The notes beneath the pieces are model-generated. The model worked only from the letters and a program-made list of their open reading frames with translations. It made no database searches and was not told the origin of the DNA. Shown piece by piece: positions 6,164 to 6,887 of a DNA stretch of 6,887 nucleotides; position 1 is the first letter of the stretch; each line of letters begins with the position of its first letter. This stretch comes from ZC4RG29 sp032907565. Its GTDB lineage: Bacteria; Bacteroidota; Bacteroidia; Cytophagales; Cyclobacteriaceae. The DNA lies in contig JAJJPK010000016.1 in assembly GCA_032907565.1 (NCBI GenBank), forward strand, positions 1 through 6,887, read 5' to 3'. Both the position numbers and the translations under genes were made by a program.

Positions 6164-6254
6164 GAACTACGTTCGTTTCACCCCAACCGTGAAGCAGAAC
6201 GTAGTTCTGTTTTACCTAAAACCGTGAAGCGAACGTAGTTCTGCTTCACGGTTT
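6164..6254. repeat. cluster of inverted and direct repeats between convergent genes
   Basis: The 11-mer GAACGTAGTTC occurs at 6197-6207 and 6231-6241, and its reverse complement GAACTACGTTC at 6164-6174. The core is itself nearly palindromic (GAAC-GTA-GTTC). Two longer direct copies, 6185-6209 and 6220-6243, both begin AACCGTGAAGC and end GAACGTAGTTCTG, differing by one base (an A present at 6196 only in the left copy). The first 11-mer can pair with either of the other two, and TTCAC (6177-6181) can pair with GTGAA (6189-6193), so several mutually exclusive hairpins are possible. The array appears to have arisen by duplication of a long palindrome. Confidence 0.85.
6219..6254. terminator. 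probable bidirectional intrinsic terminator
   Basis: AAACCGTGAAGC (6219-6230) and GCTTCACGGTTT (6243-6254) form a perfect 12-bp stem around a 12-nt loop, which can itself pair (GAAC/GTTC) with one bulged T. On the minus strand the stem ends in GGTTTT, a short T-run; on the plus strand it ends in GGTTT. It lies 66 nt after the beta-barrel stop and overlaps the stop codon of the minus-strand gene, so it most likely ends both transcripts. Confidence 0.65.
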
Positions 6255-6797
6255 CACGGCTTTTGGAAACTTCCTCAAAGCTTTTGCTACCAAACCTGCG
6301 AGCGCCCTCTGCACCTGACCCGGATGCAGGTTTGTAGTTCCCTCCGCCTCCCAGATCGGTCGCCTCGAGTTCCCTTTGTAAATCTGCAAAACAACAAGGC
6401 CTTCACTGTACGACTGCGTCCAATAACGCGACCGGTCCATCATCGCGGGGTCATTAGCCGGCGTTTCACCAAGCCTCCCGAGGTCGTCGTTGCGGTTGAT
6501 GTTGTATGAACCTGCCACGTAGTCGACCGTGAAATCCGCCTCGGCCTCTTCTGTGAAGACATATCCCTTTGGCTCCAGTTCATTTCGAACATATTCTTTC
6601 ACCCAACCGTAAAAAGCATCTTCGGAAATAGAAAGCTCCTCGCTTGTAATGGTGAGTTCGCCCTTCACCACTCTGAAGGTCTTCAGTCCGCGTAAGTCCG
6701 TCTTCTCAAAGTCCGAAACCTTTACCTTCTGCGCCAACAGACTTGCTGGTATCAATAAGACGACTGAAAACACACACGATCCAATCCATCGTACCAT
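6246..6797 (-). CDS. secreted DUF4136-like protein
   Basis: From the ATG at 6797 the product is 183 residues. Residues 1-22 form a signal peptide (MVRWIGSCVFSVVLLIPASLLA, cleavage expected before QKVKV). There is no Cys at the cleavage site, so unlike many relatives it does not look like a lipoprotein. The mature part opens with SDFEKTDLRGLKTFRV (28-43), continues with ISEDAFYGWVKEYVRNELEPKGYVFTEEAEADFTVDYVAGSY (57-98) and ends with VVLQIYKG...RPIWEAEGTT. This order (DF-K-T-Y/F strand, helix before an L-KGY/ADF-V-Y unit, then a D/Y-L-V-I strand and a W-G strand) is that of the DUF4136 domain, whose function is unknown to me beyond being exported. The longer in-frame start at 6866 would add 23 unrelated residues in front of the signal peptide and is rejected. 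The last codons GTG AAA CCG TGA form part of the terminator stem. Upstream, TAATTTG (6816-6810) resembles a -7 element lacking one spacer base. Confidence 0.75.
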   Translation of the reverse strand: MVRWIGSCVFSVVLLIPASLLAQKVKVSDFEKTDLRGLKTFRVVKGELTITSEELSISEDAFYGWVKEYVRNELEPKGYVFTEEAEADFTVDYVAGSYNINRNDDLGRLGETPANDPAMMDRSRYWTQSYSEGLVVLQIYKGNSRRPIWEAEGTTNLHPGQVQRALAGLVAKALRKFPKAVKP

Positions 6798-6868
6798 ACC
6801 ATAAGGTACCAAATTAGACGCGGAATGAGGAGTGGGAACCATCATTTTTGGGTCTCGACACGTCACCG

Positions 6869-6887
6869 CCCTTCGACAAGCTCAGGA
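6869..6887. repeat. candidate dispersed repeat at the right edge
   Basis: The last 19 bases, CCCTTCGACAAGCTCAGGA, look like the partly palindromic CTTCGACAAGCTCAGG sequence that I recall as a multi-copy intergenic repeat in many bacterial genomes. It lies in non-coding DNA 72 nt upstream of the DUF4136-like gene start. Only one copy is in the window and it is cut by the edge, so repetition is not shown here. Confidence 0.4.

Noticed and set aside
6185..6243. CRISPR-like array from the two 24-25 nt direct copies
   Set aside because: There are only two copies with a 10-nt spacer, no further units and no cas genes; the copies are halves of hairpins.
6798..6866. Longer start for the DUF4136-like gene at 6866
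   Set aside because: It would place 23 hydrophilic residues in front of an otherwise standard signal peptide.

Overview
The window looks like chromosomal DNA from a member of the Bacteroidota, most plausibly a Cytophagales-type organism. The support is fourfold: an FtsK N-terminus of the Bacteroidota type, a GAF/histidine kinase/REC/AraC one-chain regulator (an architecture typical of that phylum), a small beta-barrel protein and small lipoproteins of the kind common there, and several matches to the Bacteroidota -7 promoter element TAnnTTTG just upstream of genes instead of good Shine-Dalgarno sites. The lineage is an inference from these features, not a search result.

Layout from left to right. 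(1) Positions 1-843, minus strand: the first 281 codons of ftsK (four-helix membrane domain plus the start of the Pro/Glu linker); the motor domain lies beyond the left edge. (2) Positions 1015-3593, plus strand, divergent from ftsK: a membrane-bound hybrid sensor kinase (six predicted membrane helices, GAF, HisKA, HATPase_c, REC, AraC-type HTH). It is split by a lesion in the REC domain that fits a net loss of about 34 nt, so the reading frame stops at 3192 and the rest of REC and the DNA-binding domain continue in another frame. (3) Positions 3594-4062: a 469-nt gap with no convincing gene, two small inverted repeats and a -7 element. (4) Positions 4063-4499, plus strand: a small lipoprotein gene that is also frameshifted, here by an apparent loss of a single base near 4310. 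(5) Positions 4506-5564, minus strand: an intact pyrD (quinone-dependent dihydroorotate dehydrogenase), convergent with the lipoprotein gene with only 6 nt between stops. (6) Positions 5652-6152, plus strand: a secreted small outer-membrane beta-barrel protein, divergent from pyrD with overlapping promoter signals. (7) Positions 6164-6254: a dense cluster of inverted and direct repeats which includes a 12-bp perfect hairpin acting as the probable bidirectional terminator. (8) Positions 6246-6797, minus strand: a secreted DUF4136-like protein whose last codons form part of that hairpin. (9) The right edge ends in a 19-nt sequence resembling a dispersed repeat.

The genes are not one operon: each is separately oriented, and the housekeeping genes (ftsK for chromosome segregation, pyrD for pyrimidine synthesis) are intact while the regulator and the lipoprotein next to it are both broken. 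The main open question is whether these two lesions are real gene decay or sequencing/assembly errors. I found no CRISPR array, tRNA, rRNA or complete mobile element, and no clear undescribed multi-gene system. The most unusual non-coding structure is the repeat cluster at 6164-6254.
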